A stretch of 64,000 bases of DNA from Flavobacterium aquariorum (lineage in GTDB: Bacteria > Bacteroidota > Bacteroidia > Flavobacteriales > Flavobacteriaceae), in assembly GCF_003254745.1 (NCBI RefSeq), contig NZ_QKXH01000006.1, positions 1 to 64,000 of the forward strand, read 5' to 3'. The notes below the pieces were generated by a model. The model ran no database searches. It was given only the letters and a program-made list of their open reading frames with translations, and was not told where the DNA came from. Shown here piece by piece: positions 35,835 to 45,597 of this stretch (the stretch's first letter is position 1; each line of letters opens with the position of its first letter). The translations under genes were made by a program, and so were the position numbers.

Positions 35835-36269
35835 ATTTCTAATGTATAGCTGCAAAATTCAAACGGAGTATCATGAATACGAATAAAAGTTAAATTGTGA
35901 GCAGAGTAGATAGGAGAGTTTATAATGGGAAACGAAACATTTTACTAGTATGAGAGTTGTATTTCATTATCATGTAAATGGAGGTTTGGTATGATGCATA
36001 AACCTTAATTATGCGTTTTGGTTCCAAAAAGTATAGAGCTTTTAACGTTTTGATTTGTTAGGAAATTGTATCGCTTTTTTTTCCTTATACCTAATCAAAT
36101 AATCTTGATGACACGCCACATTTGCAGAATTCAATAATTCAGACAAATATCATAGTGGGGTATCTAGACCTTTATACGTAGTTTTTATATTTTGGCATTA
36201 GTGGCGGTCAAAAGACTCACATTGGTAGAACAAAAAATAGTATTATTTGCGGAATGTTTTGAAAAAAAA
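35835..36269. other. Intergenic region between convergent genes, nothing recognised
   Basis: About 435 bp between the receiver protein gene and the LytTR regulator gene, which converge. No open frame with family resemblance and no strong hairpin followed by a T-run were seen. Confidence 0.4.
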
Positions 36270-37001
36270 TTAATACTTCAACTGAATCGACTGCAATAAA
36301 TCATTCGTTTTTGAAGCGTATAATCGTCCAATAGGTAAAACTTTATTTTTGATGGTAACAGTGCGACTACTGAATTGATTAACTTTTTTTAAAGTAATCA
36401 AAAAAGAGCGGTGAATTCTGTAAAATATACCTTCGGGTAATTTTTCGATCATCTCCGTAATGGATTGATGTGTTTTAAAGCAATCTTTTTCAGTATGAAT
36501 TAAGAGATAATTGCCTTGGGACTCAAAATAGTCAATTTCATCGAGATACAATTTTAGTGTTTTTCTTTCGCACTTGACAAAAATAAAAGGGCGCTCTGTT
36601 TCTGCTTTAGAAAGTTGTTCAAATTCCTGATTTGTTTTCTGAGTTTTGCAATATTTCTGTATTGCTTTCGAGAAACGATCGAATGAAATGGGTTTCAATA
36701 AATAATCAATCGCTTCCAATTCGAATCCCTCCACTGCGTAATGTGGGTTGGCGGTTGTGAAAATGATTCCGATATCCTTTGGTAATGATTTTGCAAATTC
36801 TATACCCGATTTTCCTGGTAAATTTATATCCAAAAAAAGCAAATCTATTTTTTGGATCTTCAAAAGATTCAAAGCATTGTTTGTACTCATGAATTTTCCT
36901 TTCAAATCCAAAAAATCAAATTTGGCAATATGCATTTCAAGTAATATGGATGCAGGAAGTTCATCTTCTATGATGATACAATTGATTCTAGTGGGTGTCA
37001 T
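36270..37001 (-). CDS. LytTR-family response regulator
   Basis: A 243-residue DNA-binding regulator. The receiver domain (about 5-120) has the phospho-acceptor Asp in LLFLDINLPGKSG and YLLKPI near its end. The C-terminal LytTR domain (about 140-240) carries YFESQGNYLLIHTEKD and FYRIHRSFLITLKKV. It overlaps the end of the sensor kinase gene by 14 bp, so the two are one operon and one two-component system. Confidence 0.94.
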   Translation of the reverse strand: MTPTRINCIIIEDELPASILLEMHIAKFDFLDLKGKFMSTNNALNLLKIQKIDLLFLDINLPGKSGIEFAKSLPKDIGIIFTTANPHYAVEGFELEAIDYLLKPISFDRFSKAIQKYCKTQKTNQEFEQLSKAETERPFIFVKCERKTLKLYLDEIDYFESQGNYLLIHTEKDCFKTHQSITEMIEKLPEGIFYRIHRSFLITLKKVNQFSSRTVTIKNKVLPIGRLYASKTNDLLQSIQLKY

Positions 37002-38058
37002 TTATTTTTATTTTTAAAGAAACAAAAAACGAATCTTCTTCATTTTTGATGATCAAATTATGCTGATTTGGATAGAGCAATTCCAATCTTCTTTTCACAT
37101 TAGCGATTCCGACTCCGCTGTATGGGTTTTCCATATTTTTGTTTTTTGAAAAGTCTGGCGGTAAGCTATTCTCAATTTTAATAGTCAACCAATCTTCTGA
37201 AGCTGAAATAGAAATGGTAATCCATGCTTGGGAATAGGCATCGTCTAAGCAATATTTGAAACTATTTTCAATAAATGGAAGGATTAAAAATGGTTCGATA
37301 AATTGATTTTTACAAATTCCATTGGTACTAAAACTCAGTTCAAGTCGGTTATCAAATCGCAATTGCTGCAACGAAATGTAGTTTTTTAGATATTCAATTT
37401 CTTTTTCCAAAGGAATGTGTCTGGAATTCACATCATAAACGGAATACCTAAGAAAATCTGAAATTTGAAGTACAATTTCAGCAGAATCATCCGATTTGCT
37501 CAGGATTTTCGAGTACAAACTATTGAGAACATTAAATAAAAAATGAGGATGAAACTGATTTCGCAATGAAAATAATTCAGCTTCTAACTTCTCAGACAGG
37601 ATTGCTTGAACTCTGTTTTTCTCTTCAGCAAGATAATATACTAATTTTATTGCCAAAGGGATAGTAATAACAAACTGTAGTTTAATCACATTATACAAAT
37701 ATGCGGGAGCTGAAAATAATGGTTCGATTTTCCATTCGGTTAAATTGAAAGCTATAATAATGTAATTATCAATTAACCGCTGAATGAAAGCAAAGAAAAG
37801 GATTGAAAGCACATAAATTATAATGAAAAGAGCTCTCTTTTTTTTGAAGAATAAAAGCGGCATGGCAACTTCAACAATCAACAAAACAAAGAGTATTTTG
37901 GGAGGTACACTATAGCATTCATTGGATAAGGCTCTCCAAAAATCGGCTGTCGGCAAACCTTGAATTAAACTGAACAACAAGATGTATCCCAACCAATAGA
38001 TGGTATACATTTTTATTTTTTGGGATGTACTTCCGGAATACATAACTGAATCATTCAT
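36988..38058 (-). CDS. LytS-type membrane sensor histidine kinase
   Basis: A 356-residue inner-membrane kinase. About four hydrophobic segments occupy residues 15-150. The His_kinase domain has the phospho-acceptor His in QFHPHFLFNVLNSLYS. The ATP-binding domain has an N-box-like FIENSFKYC and GVGIANVKRRLELLY. It is divergent from the GH13 gene across 208 bp, which suggests, but does not prove, control of that gene. Confidence 0.93.
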   Translation of the reverse strand: MNDSVMYSGSTSQKIKMYTIYWLGYILLFSLIQGLPTADFWRALSNECYSVPPKILFVLLIVEVAMPLLFFKKKRALFIIIYVLSILFFAFIQRLIDNYIIIAFNLTEWKIEPLFSAPAYLYNVIKLQFVITIPLAIKLVYYLAEEKNRVQAILSEKLEAELFSLRNQFHPHFLFNVLNSLYSKILSKSDDSAEIVLQISDFLRYSVYDVNSRHIPLEKEIEYLKNYISLQQLRFDNRLELSFSTNGICKNQFIEPFLILPFIENSFKYCLDDAYSQAWITISISASEDWLTIKIENSLPPDFSKNKNMENPYSGVGIANVKRRLELLYPNQHNLIIKNEEDSFFVSLKIKINDTH

Positions 38059-38266
38059 TGCCGAATTTGTTTTCTGAAATGTAAAGCTAAGTGTTTTGTT
38101 TTAGAATCAAAATTGATCTGTTGCAGAAAACACTTTTTTGTATTTAAATGACATGAGACTTTAAAATGTTGTTTGCAACACAAATCAGGTTGTTTAAATA
38201 AGAGGCTTTAAGATAAATGAAAAGTAAAATATCTTTCGCAAACTATTTAAACCTTAAACAATAATT

Positions 38267-40120
38267 ATGAAGAAATCAGCTTTAATTTTAATGCTATTAT
38301 TTGGTTTTTCTTTGGTAGCAAATGCCAAAAATATTGAGGTCTATCCCACAAATTGGTGGACAGGGATGAAGACTAATTCTATCCAATTACTGATTCGAAG
38401 TACCGATGGTTTGTTTGCTTCGGATAAAATAAGTATAAACTATCCAGGAATAACTGTAGTCAAAACGCATTCATTTTCAAACCAAAAATATATTGCCGTA
38501 GATATCGTTATTGCACCCGAGACAGTTGCAGGAGATGTGACTATCGAATTGAATCAAAAAGAAGGAAAGCAAAAAATAAAATGGCCACTTTATAATCGAA
38601 GATCAGGCAATGGAACAGAATATGCTCAAGGAGTAACGTCAAGTGATTTTATTGATTTGATCATGGTAGATCGTTTCAGTAATGGCGATGTAACAAATGA
38701 CAAGGTAAAAGGCTTGAGAGATCAATCCCTAAACCGAAACGAAATGTTTGATCGTCATGGAGGTGATTTACAGGGAGTAATGAATAATCTGGATTATATT
38801 CAAGGGCTTGGCGTTACCACATTATGGTTTACTCCAATTATGGAAAATGATATGGAAAAAAGGACAGAACATGGATACGCCATTACTAATCATTATAAAA
38901 TAGATAAGCGATATGGTGATGATGCTTTGTACGGGAAGTTGAGTGATCAATTGCATAAAAGAGGCATGAAGCTTATTTTTGATGCGGTTTATAATCATAT
39001 TGGATCTTTTCACTTTTTAGAACTGGATCCTCCAGCCAATGATTGGGTTCATCGTTGGCCTACCTACACACAAACCAATTTTAGAGAGATTCCTTTGTTT
39101 GATCCATATGGTACCAAATCGGATAAAAAACGAATGAGTGATGGTTGGTTTGACAAGATCATGCCCGATATCAATCAAGGTAATCCATTTATGGCCAATT
39201 TTATTATTCAAAATTGTATTTGGCATATTGAAAAGTTTGGTATTGACGGAATTCGTTTGGACACTTACACTTATAATGATTTGGATTTTGCCAATCGCTG
39301 CAACAAAGCGATTATGGATGAGTTCCCGAAAATGACTTTTTTTGGAGAAATAATGGTTCATGGTGTAGCCAATCAGGCATATTTTGAGCAAAATAATATG
39401 GATGTTAGTTTCAAAAGCAACTTGCAGTCAGTTGTGGATTTTCAGGCTTTGTATTACGGAATTATTCCAGCCTTGACAGAACCTTTTGGTTGGAAAGAAG
39501 GAGTGAGCAGATTGTACTATACATTGAGTAGTGATTTTTTGAGTAAAAATCCAATGCAGAAAGTGCTCTTATTGGACAATCACGATGAACCACGTTTTTT
39601 CTCCGTAGTAGGAGAGAATGTCGAAAAGCAAAAAATGGGTTTTCAATGGTTGTTAACTTGTAGAGGAATTCCGCAATTGTACTATGGATCTGAAGTATTG
39701 ATGAAAGGATTTAAAAATCCCGATGGACTGGTGCGTGCCGATTTTCCTGGTGGATGGAAAGAAGATTCCAAAAATGCCTTTACTGGAAAAGGAATGACAG
39801 ACGATGAAAAATCTACACAGGACTTAGTTCGTAAACTCGGCAATTTCAGAAAAAATTCTTCGGCGCTTAAAACGGGAAAAATGATGCATTATGTTCCTGT
39901 AGATGGTTTGTATGTTTATTTTAGATACGATGAAAATCAAACCATAATGTGTGTTATGAATACAAGCAATTCTGAAAAAGAAATTGATTTTCAAAAGTAT
40001 GATGAAAGAACGACTGGCTTTACATCAGCAAAAAATGTTATTTCTGAGGAAAGCTTGAATACTTCGAATAAAACAACTATTCCTGCGATGAAAATGTGGG
40101 TGTTGGAGTTGAAAAAATAG
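38267..40120 (+). CDS. Secreted GH13 cyclomaltodextrinase/neopullulanase-like enzyme
   Basis: A 617-residue enzyme with a signal peptide (LILMLLFGFSLVANA). An N-terminal beta domain (about 22-110) like that of flavobacterial cyclomaltodextrinases precedes the GH13 barrel. The catalytic set is Asp332 (GIDGIRLDTYTY), Glu361 (FFGEIMV) and Asp440 (LLDNHDEPR), with the His of DAVYNHIG in conserved region I. It should hydrolyse alpha-1,4 glucans or cyclodextrins in the periplasm, like SusA. No SusC/D pair lies next to it; a two-component system is divergent. Confidence 0.93.
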   Translation: MKKSALILMLLFGFSLVANAKNIEVYPTNWWTGMKTNSIQLLIRSTDGLFASDKISINYPGITVVKTHSFSNQKYIAVDIVIAPETVAGDVTIELNQKEGKQKIKWPLYNRRSGNGTEYAQGVTSSDFIDLIMVDRFSNGDVTNDKVKGLRDQSLNRNEMFDRHGGDLQGVMNNLDYIQGLGVTTLWFTPIMENDMEKRTEHGYAITNHYKIDKRYGDDALYGKLSDQLHKRGMKLIFDAVYNHIGSFHFLELDPPANDWVHRWPTYTQTNFREIPLFDPYGTKSDKKRMSDGWFDKIMPDINQGNPFMANFIIQNCIWHIEKFGIDGIRLDTYTYNDLDFANRCNKAIMDEFPKMTFFGEIMVHGVANQAYFEQNNMDVSFKSNLQSVVDFQALYYGIIPALTEPFGWKEGVSRLYYTLSSDFLSKNPMQKVLLLDNHDEPRFFSVVGENVEKQKMGFQWLLTCRGIPQLYYGSEVLMKGFKNPDGLVRADFPGGWKEDSKNAFTGKGMTDDEKSTQDLVRKLGNFRKNSSALKTGKMMHYVPVDGLYVYFRYDENQTIMCVMNTSNSEKEIDFQKYDERTTGFTSAKNVISEESLNTSNKTTIPAMKMWVLELKK

Positions 40121-40226
40121 GGAAACAAACAGTTGTTTTTTATTTTGTAATAAAATATTTATCTTGGCTAAATAAGATTTTAAAATATTTATTATTAACA
40201 GATTGGTATTTATAAAAAGGCATGAT

Positions 40227-41570
40227 ATGAAAAGAAAGTATTTGGTATTAGTATTAGTAATTCTTTTAAATGTAAATAATTCTAATGTTTTTGGACAACA
40301 AGAAAAAAGCGGAACTATAAGTGCATTTCGAAATCGCGTATTTAAAGGTGAGAAATATATGCCTTTGGGTGATCTGAAATGGTCTTTTAAAACAGATGGT
40401 AAAATCTTTTCATCGCCAATTGTTCATGACGGAATAGTATATATCGGCAGTGAGGATGGCAATCTTTATGCTATCAATGAAAAAACAGGTAAAATACATT
40501 GGAAATTTAAAACCGGAGGTGCTGTACATAGCTCTCCGGCTGTTTTCAAAAACATGGTTTACATAGGTAGTTTTGATGGCTATTATTATGCGATTGATTC
40601 TAAAACCGGTCATTTGAAATGGAAATTTAAAACGGGTGGAGAACAATGGTCTGGCGAAATAGGCTTTTTGGGATTGAAACCTGTTGATAAGTACATGGAT
40701 GATTTGTGGGATTTCTTTTTATCATCCCCAGTCATAAATCCTGATAAACAAAATCCAAGTGTTTTCTTTGGGAGCAGTGACGGTAACGTGTATGCACTCA
40801 ACGCCAATACCGGTGAACTGAAATGGAAGTTTGAAGCAAAAGGATCAATTCACTGCAGTCCGGTTCTGTATAAAAAAACATTGTACATTGGGAGCTGGGA
40901 TGCTAATTTGTATGCGATAGATATGGAAACCGGTAAAGAGCGCTGGAAATTTCAAACAGGAACGCAAATTGGTTTCAAAGGAATTGAATCGACTGTGGCA
41001 GTTGCCAATGACATGGTTTATTTTGGAGCTCGTGATCCTTTCTTATTTGCGCTCAATGCCGAAACAGGAAAATTGGTTTGGAAGTATGATGCCGCTTATT
41101 CCTGGATAATCAGTTCGCCGGTTGTGGATAATGATGTTGTGTATGTAGGTACTTCAGATACATACGCCTTACTGGGTTTGGATGCAAAAACGGGTAAAGA
41201 AATATTTAAGTTTAAAGCAAATGGTTATGTATATTCTTCTCCTGCGATAGCTGGGGAAACTGCTTATTTTGGGGACTTTACGGGTAATTTTTTCGCTGTA
41301 AACACGAAATCTTCAGGCAAAGAATGGAATAGTTTTAGCACTGAAAACAGAAAGTTATTTTCTCCTGAAATATTAAATAATAATCTTCTTGACTTTTCTT
41401 ATGTTGTCAAAGAGGGAGATATTTCGATGTATGACACTAACAAAGCGGTGATGGATCAGTTTTATAAATTGGGGTCCATTGTTTCTTCTCCTTTTGTGAC
41501 CAATAATACTGTTTATTTTGGAAGTGCCGATGGTAATTGTTATGCGATTGAATTACAGAATAAGAAATAA
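40227..41570 (+). CDS. Secreted PQQ-repeat beta-propeller protein (BamB/quinoprotein-like)
   Basis: A 447-residue exported protein (signal VLVLVILLNVNNSNVFGQ; ATG 40227 is chosen over an upstream TTG). At least six propeller repeats have the PQQ-type signature, for example GKIHWKFKTGGAVHSSPAV, GELKWKFEAKGSIHCSPVL, GKERWKFQTG and GKLVWKYD, each followed by a VYIGSxDGxLYAIN-type strand. Such folds serve as BamB-like scaffolds or PQQ dehydrogenases; no catalytic calcium/PQQ residues can be assigned. It lies 106 bp after the GH13 gene and 45 bp before a DUF5916 gene. Confidence 0.85.
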   Translation: MKRKYLVLVLVILLNVNNSNVFGQQEKSGTISAFRNRVFKGEKYMPLGDLKWSFKTDGKIFSSPIVHDGIVYIGSEDGNLYAINEKTGKIHWKFKTGGAVHSSPAVFKNMVYIGSFDGYYYAIDSKTGHLKWKFKTGGEQWSGEIGFLGLKPVDKYMDDLWDFFLSSPVINPDKQNPSVFFGSSDGNVYALNANTGELKWKFEAKGSIHCSPVLYKKTLYIGSWDANLYAIDMETGKERWKFQTGTQIGFKGIESTVAVANDMVYFGARDPFLFALNAETGKLVWKYDAAYSWIISSPVVDNDVVYVGTSDTYALLGLDAKTGKEIFKFKANGYVYSSPAIAGETAYFGDFTGNFFAVNTKSSGKEWNSFSTENRKLFSPEILNNNLLDFSYVVKEGDISMYDTNKAVMDQFYKLGSIVSSPFVTNNTVYFGSADGNCYAIELQNKK

Positions 41571-41615
41571 TTAAACGCATCAGATTACAAATAAATTAGA
41601 CATAAATAAAATTAT

Positions 41616-44249
41616 ATGATTATTCAGCAAATACGATTTTTGCTGGTATTCTTATTCTCTTTTTATTTTTGTTCAGGGCAAGATATGCCTAAAAATGAAA
41701 AGAGAATTTATACCACAAAATCTTTAGAAAATTTAGATACTCCCATAATTGATGGTGTTTTAACCGATACAAGTTGGGATATTGTGGAGTGGCAAACGGA
41801 TTTTATTGAGAATCTTCCCGATGAAAATACGTCTCCAACAGAGCAGACCAAGTTTAAAATACTATACGATTCCAAGTTTTTGTATGTTGCTTTTAAATGT
41901 TATGATAAAGAACCGGATAAAATTGTAAAACGCCTTTCGAGACGTGACGGTTTTGATGGTGATTTTGTGGAAGTAAACATCGATAGCTATCATGATAAAC
42001 GAACTGGATTTTCATTTACAATATCAGCATCAGGAGTAAAAAGTGACGAATTTATTGCCGATAACGGCAATAATTGGGATGCAAGCTGGAATCCAATCTG
42101 GTATGTAAAAACCAATGTGGATTCCGAAGGTTGGACTGCCGAAATGAAAATTCCGTTGAGCCAGCTAAAATTTAGTGCTAGTGAGAATCAAGTGTGGGGA
42201 TTTCAGGCAACACGCCGATATTTCAGAAAGCAGGAACGCTCCATTTGGCAACGCATACCTGCTGATGCTCCTGGCTGGGTAAGCGAGTTTGGAGAATTAC
42301 GTGGTTTAGTTCATTTGAAACCACAAAAACAACTCGAAATTCAGCCTTATTTCTTAACGCAATTAGATACTTATGAGCAAGAAACAGGAAACCCTTTCCG
42401 TGAGGGGCAGGATCTCAGTTTGAAAGCGGGGCTTGACGCCAAAATAGGGATCACAAACGATTTGACTTTGGACTTAACTATTAACCCAGATTTTGGACAG
42501 GTTGAAGCCGATCCAGCTGTGATTGCTCTGGATGGATTTCAAGTATTTCTTCAGGAGAAGCGTCCTTTTTTTATTGAAAACAAAAACATTTTTGACTATA
42601 ATTTTGCAAATAACGAAGACAATCTCTTTTATTCCAGACGCATTGGCAGAAGTCCGCAAGGAATCATTTCAACTCAAAAAGGAGAATTTGTCAAACGACC
42701 ACAAAACTCTACCATTTTGGGTGCTGCAAAATTCAGTGGTAAAACCAAAAATGGATGGTCTTTAGGTATTTTGGAGAGTGTTACTGGGAATGAATATGTC
42801 AAAATTGATAATGGTTTGGAACGTAAGGATGTGTTGGTAGAACCGCTTACAAATTATTTTGTTGGACGTGCTCAAAAAGATTTTAACGATAGAAACAGTT
42901 TTTTGGGCGCTATAGTAACTGCAACCAATAGAAATACAGACGAGCCACAATTTACTTTTTTGAGAGCAGCGGCATATTCTGGTGGATTGGATTTTAAGCA
43001 CAATTGGAAAGACAGGAAGTATTTTGTCGCTGGAAATATTGTGGGCAGCCACGTTTTTGGATCTAAAGAATCCATTACCAATACACAAAAGGAAATAACT
43101 CATTTGTTTCAACGGGTTGATGCTAATTATGTCTCGGTCGATAATGATCGTACTTCTTTGACTGGAACAGGAGGGAAGATCGAAGCAGGCAAGGTGTCTG
43201 ATGGGCATTGGCGATATAATGCGAGTGTGACTTGGCGTTCACCGGAATTAGAGCTCAATGATATTGGTTTTCTTCGTCAAGCCGATGAAATCAAACAAAC
43301 ATTATACGTTAGTTATCAGGCTTTAAAACCTTTTGGTGCTTTCAGAAGCGGAATGGTGCGTTTTGAACCATTTACGACCTATGATTTTGGAGGTTTTCAT
43401 AACAGAACATATTATGATATCTTAGGAAAAGCGGAATTCAAAAATTATTGGTGGGCCAATATTGGTTTTTCATACAAACCCAGAACGTTCAATAATGCCT
43501 ATTTGCAAGGCGGACCAAAATTCAGATTCTCAGAAGAGTTTGTGAGTTATAATGTCTTTGGTTCTGATCCCCGAAAAAAACTTCGTTTTCAGGCGGGGGT
43601 GTTTTTTGCACAAGGAAAAAACAATTCGTTTTCGTACAAGGAATTGGATCCGAGTGTCACGTATCAACCTACAAATTCGGTGTCAATTACGATTAATCCT
43701 AATTTTAATATCAACCAGAGTAAAACACAATATGTAACCCAATCTTCTTTTGAGAATGGCACACGTTATATCACCTCGCATTTAGATCAACAAACTGTTA
43801 GCGCTTCCTTGAGGTTGAATTATAATATTAACCCAAATTTCACCATTCAGTATTATGGACAGCCATTTGCTTCAACAGGAAAATATTCAAACTTTAATTA
43901 TGTTACTAACCCTAGAGCCTATTATTTTGGGGATCGGACGGTTTCGTATGCTAACAATCAAATCTCCTACGACAGTAATACAAATATTTATAATGTGGAT
44001 GAAAATCAAAATGGCACCACTGATTATTCTTTTTTGAATCCTAATTTTTCATTTGTTCAATTTCGTTCCAATTTGGTTTTGCGTTGGGAATACATACCAG
44101 GTTCCGAAATTTATTTGGTATGGTCTCAAGGTACTAATGGTTCAGGAAATCCTATTGATGATTTGTTTGTAAATTTAAATACTCAAATATTAGGAAAGCA
44201 GCCTCAAAATACATTTATATTAAAAGCAACGTATCGCTTTTTGTTATGA
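41616..44249 (+). CDS. DUF5916 protein: CBM9-like domain plus outer-membrane barrel
   Basis: An 877-residue exported protein (signal FLLVFLFSFYFCSGQ). The N-terminal 240 residues form a CBM9-like module (PIIDGVLTDTSWDIVEWQ, DSKFLYVAFKCYD, DGDFVEVNIDSYHDKRTGF). The rest is the DUF5916 region, rich in alternating aromatic strands and ending in TFILKATYRFLL, typical of an outer-membrane beta-barrel. Its function is unknown; it is frequent in Bacteroidota. Its stop overlaps the upstream frame of the next gene, so the PQQ, DUF5916 and ChaN-like genes probably form one transcript. Confidence 0.82.
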   Translation: MIIQQIRFLLVFLFSFYFCSGQDMPKNEKRIYTTKSLENLDTPIIDGVLTDTSWDIVEWQTDFIENLPDENTSPTEQTKFKILYDSKFLYVAFKCYDKEPDKIVKRLSRRDGFDGDFVEVNIDSYHDKRTGFSFTISASGVKSDEFIADNGNNWDASWNPIWYVKTNVDSEGWTAEMKIPLSQLKFSASENQVWGFQATRRYFRKQERSIWQRIPADAPGWVSEFGELRGLVHLKPQKQLEIQPYFLTQLDTYEQETGNPFREGQDLSLKAGLDAKIGITNDLTLDLTINPDFGQVEADPAVIALDGFQVFLQEKRPFFIENKNIFDYNFANNEDNLFYSRRIGRSPQGIISTQKGEFVKRPQNSTILGAAKFSGKTKNGWSLGILESVTGNEYVKIDNGLERKDVLVEPLTNYFVGRAQKDFNDRNSFLGAIVTATNRNTDEPQFTFLRAAAYSGGLDFKHNWKDRKYFVAGNIVGSHVFGSKESITNTQKEITHLFQRVDANYVSVDNDRTSLTGTGGKIEAGKVSDGHWRYNASVTWRSPELELNDIGFLRQADEIKQTLYVSYQALKPFGAFRSGMVRFEPFTTYDFGGFHNRTYYDILGKAEFKNYWWANIGFSYKPRTFNNAYLQGGPKFRFSEEFVSYNVFGSDPRKKLRFQAGVFFAQGKNNSFSYKELDPSVTYQPTNSVSITINPNFNINQSKTQYVTQSSFENGTRYITSHLDQQTVSASLRLNYNINPNFTIQYYGQPFASTGKYSNFNYVTNPRAYYFGDRTVSYANNQISYDSNTNIYNVDENQNGTTDYSFLNPNFSFVQFRSNLVLRWEYIPGSEIYLVWSQGTNGSGNPIDDLFVNLNTQILGKQPQNTFILKATYRFLL

Positions 44250-44290
44250 TTGCAAACTATCGATTATTTATAAATTTTAAAGATACTATT

Positions 44291-45433
44291 ATGTTCAAAA
44301 AAATCTCTTCATTCTTTGTAATACTCCTTCCAGTATGCTTGTTTTCACAAACAGAGGCTATAGATAGACCACTTCAATATTTGTCTGCAAACAAAATGTC
44401 ACCTCAGGAATACATTGTGTCTAAGTTTGCAACCAGAGATATAGTGCTCTTGTCTGAAGAACATAGGATTAAGGAAAATCTTGAGTTGGTCAAAAGTTTG
44501 ATTCCTTTTTTGTATAAAAATGGGGTTTACACGATTGGAATGGAATTTGGCGCAAGCGAAAATCAAAAGACGCTGGATTCTTTAATTCTGGCACCAGAAT
44601 ATAATGAAAATATAGCCCGAAAATTGATGTTTAATTACAATTCGGGATGGGTTTTTAAAGGATATACGGATATATATAAAGCAGCTTGGCTATTTAATAA
44701 GTCACTTCCCGAATCAGCGAAGAAATTCCGTATTCTAAATTTAAGTTACCGATACAATTGGTCTTCTTTCTCAGGTTATCGAACTCCAGAAAAAATGATG
44801 AAAGTATTTTATAAAGGAAATACAGAGATATACAGGTTTGGAATAGTTGAGAAAGAGATTATGACAAAAGATGATAAAATTTTAATTCTTACAGGAGATA
44901 TTCATGCCTTCACCAGATATAAATTTCCGGTGTATGATTTCTTGGGAGAAGATTTTGTTAGATTGGAAAATGGCTATTTTGGAAACCTTTTATATGCTAA
45001 ATATCCGCAGAAAGTGTATACTGTTTTATTGCACAAACCTTTCATGAATCGTCCCGATACCAAGCCCGAATTGGTTTCGCCAGCAAATGGTGCTATAGAA
45101 ACTATAATGCAAAAAATGGAGTATGAACCTGTGGGATTTGATCTGGTCAATACACCTTTAGGTAAGTTGAGAGATGATAGTTATTATTCTTTAGGACATA
45201 AAAACTGTGCTTTGGAAGATATTGCAGATGGCTATGTATTTTTAAAACCGTTGAAAAAGCTTTCGGGCTGCGATATTGATACTGCTTTTCTAACAGAAAA
45301 AAATTGGGAACAGGCCAAAGAAAATGTAGCAGATCCAGATTGGAGACCAAGGCCAAATAGTTTGGAAGAGTATTGGAAACAAATTTTGGAATATGCAGAT
45401 GTTCCAAAAAAATACGCTGAGGTAGATAAATAG
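44291..45433 (+). CDS. ChaN/erythromycin-esterase-fold secreted protein
   Basis: A 380-residue exported protein (signal ISSFFVILLPVCLFSQ); ATG 44291 opens on that signal. IVLLSEEHRIKENLELVKSLIP, TIGMEFGASENQK and ILTGDIHAFTRYKFP resemble the haem-binding-uptake (ChaN/Tiki/EreA) superfamily, where the Glu-His pair and the late His-containing strand form the putative active or metal site. No verified function in this branch. It is 42 bp after the DUF5916 gene, so probably cotranscribed. Confidence 0.7.
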   Translation: MFKKISSFFVILLPVCLFSQTEAIDRPLQYLSANKMSPQEYIVSKFATRDIVLLSEEHRIKENLELVKSLIPFLYKNGVYTIGMEFGASENQKTLDSLILAPEYNENIARKLMFNYNSGWVFKGYTDIYKAAWLFNKSLPESAKKFRILNLSYRYNWSSFSGYRTPEKMMKVFYKGNTEIYRFGIVEKEIMTKDDKILILTGDIHAFTRYKFPVYDFLGEDFVRLENGYFGNLLYAKYPQKVYTVLLHKPFMNRPDTKPELVSPANGAIETIMQKMEYEPVGFDLVNTPLGKLRDDSYYSLGHKNCALEDIADGYVFLKPLKKLSGCDIDTAFLTEKNWEQAKENVADPDWRPRPNSLEEYWKQILEYADVPKKYAEVDK

Positions 45434-45597
45434 TAAATAATTTGTATTGAGTTTTAGCTTAAATTCCGCCAGGAGTTTATAAACTTTTGGTGGATTTTTT
45501 ATAGTGGTATATCGAGATTTTTCGAAATAAAGTTAACAATTGTTATAACGTATTAGAGGCTTTAAATCTGAATTTAAAATTGTTAAAACGATTCAGA

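Noticed and set aside
38230-38238. TATCTTTCG as the -7 box of the GH13 gene.
   Set aside because: No TTG element lies at a proper distance, so it was not listed as a promoter.
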